Assembly: GCF_011602085.1 (NCBI RefSeq)
Contig: NZ_JAAONY010000005.1
Location: 102,678-166,677 of the forward strand
Direction: 5' to 3'
Source of the DNA: Pseudoteredinibacter isoporae
GTDB taxonomy: Bacteria; Pseudomonadota; Gammaproteobacteria; Pseudomonadales; Cellvibrionaceae
DNA: 64,000 nt
The notes under the pieces are model-generated. The model was given only the letters and a program-made list of their open reading frames with translations, was not told the DNA's origin and made no database searches. Position 1 is the stretch's first letter; each line of letters opens with the position of its first letter. Below are positions 63,999-64,000 of the stretch, piece after piece. The translations under genes and the position numbers were made by a program.

Positions 63999-64000
63999 GC

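Overview
The window is chromosomal DNA of a gammaproteobacterium. This rests on gene content and order: rpsF-rpsR-(membrane protein)-rplI-dnaB, mutY-yggX, divergent ilvY-ilvC, gcvT-gcvH and a tRNA-Phe with encoded CCA. Two chemotaxis receptors, a TorF-type porin, PilY1, a DUF481 outer-membrane protein, Fe(III) uptake genes and many secreted hydrolases suggest a motile, aquatic or marine heterotroph, perhaps of the Cellvibrionales. The lineage is inference.

Layout. 1-10.97 kb: an ammonium transporter cut by the left edge, two chemotaxis receptors (one membrane-bound, one soluble PAS-PAS), a porin, a small gene behind a PhoB-like box, and a leftward cluster of an SDR, a DsbA/HCCA-isomerase-like protein, an AraC-type regulator, a glutathione transferase, methionine aminopeptidase and an overlapping ParD-like gene. 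11-23.2 kb: a hydrolase-rich stretch with two serine hydrolases of the beta-lactamase fold, an orphan pilY1, a MarR regulator before a complete subclass B1 metallo-beta-lactamase, a CadC-like membrane regulator, an alpha/beta hydrolase and a Tat-exported dienelactone hydrolase.

23.2-36.9 kb is an accessory island, A+T-richer in parts. It opens with two 124-125 bp MITE-like repeats around an orphan gene. A leftward 692-residue protein follows, which appears to join a restriction-endonuclease-like domain, a winged helix and a PIN-like nuclease domain; it is the best candidate here for an undescribed defence protein. Next is a complete filamentous (inovirus) prophage: repressor, divergent operators, DNA-binding protein, ssDNA-binding protein, coat proteins, a 20-codon mini-ORF coupled to a Ser/Thr-rich pIII-like adhesin, pVI, Zot, an ICMT-like membrane methyltransferase, rolling-circle initiator and tyrosine integrase. 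No secretin gene is present, so virions would have to leave through a host secretin. Two unknown membrane proteins lie between the integrase and tRNA-Phe.

36.9-64 kb is mostly core: tRNA-Phe, yggX, mutY, Fe(III) binding protein and permease, DUF481, PhnA, gcvT-gcvH, a serine hydrolase, the S6/S18/L9 ribosomal-protein operon, an inserted block (TPR pseudo-esterase and CadC-TolB sensor) bracketed by a duplicated rplI tail and terminator, an HscC chaperone with a J-like membrane partner, dnaB, panC, a thioredoxin-like protein, acs, ilvY/ilvC and pssA. The window ends in what looks like the promoter and leader of an rRNA operon.
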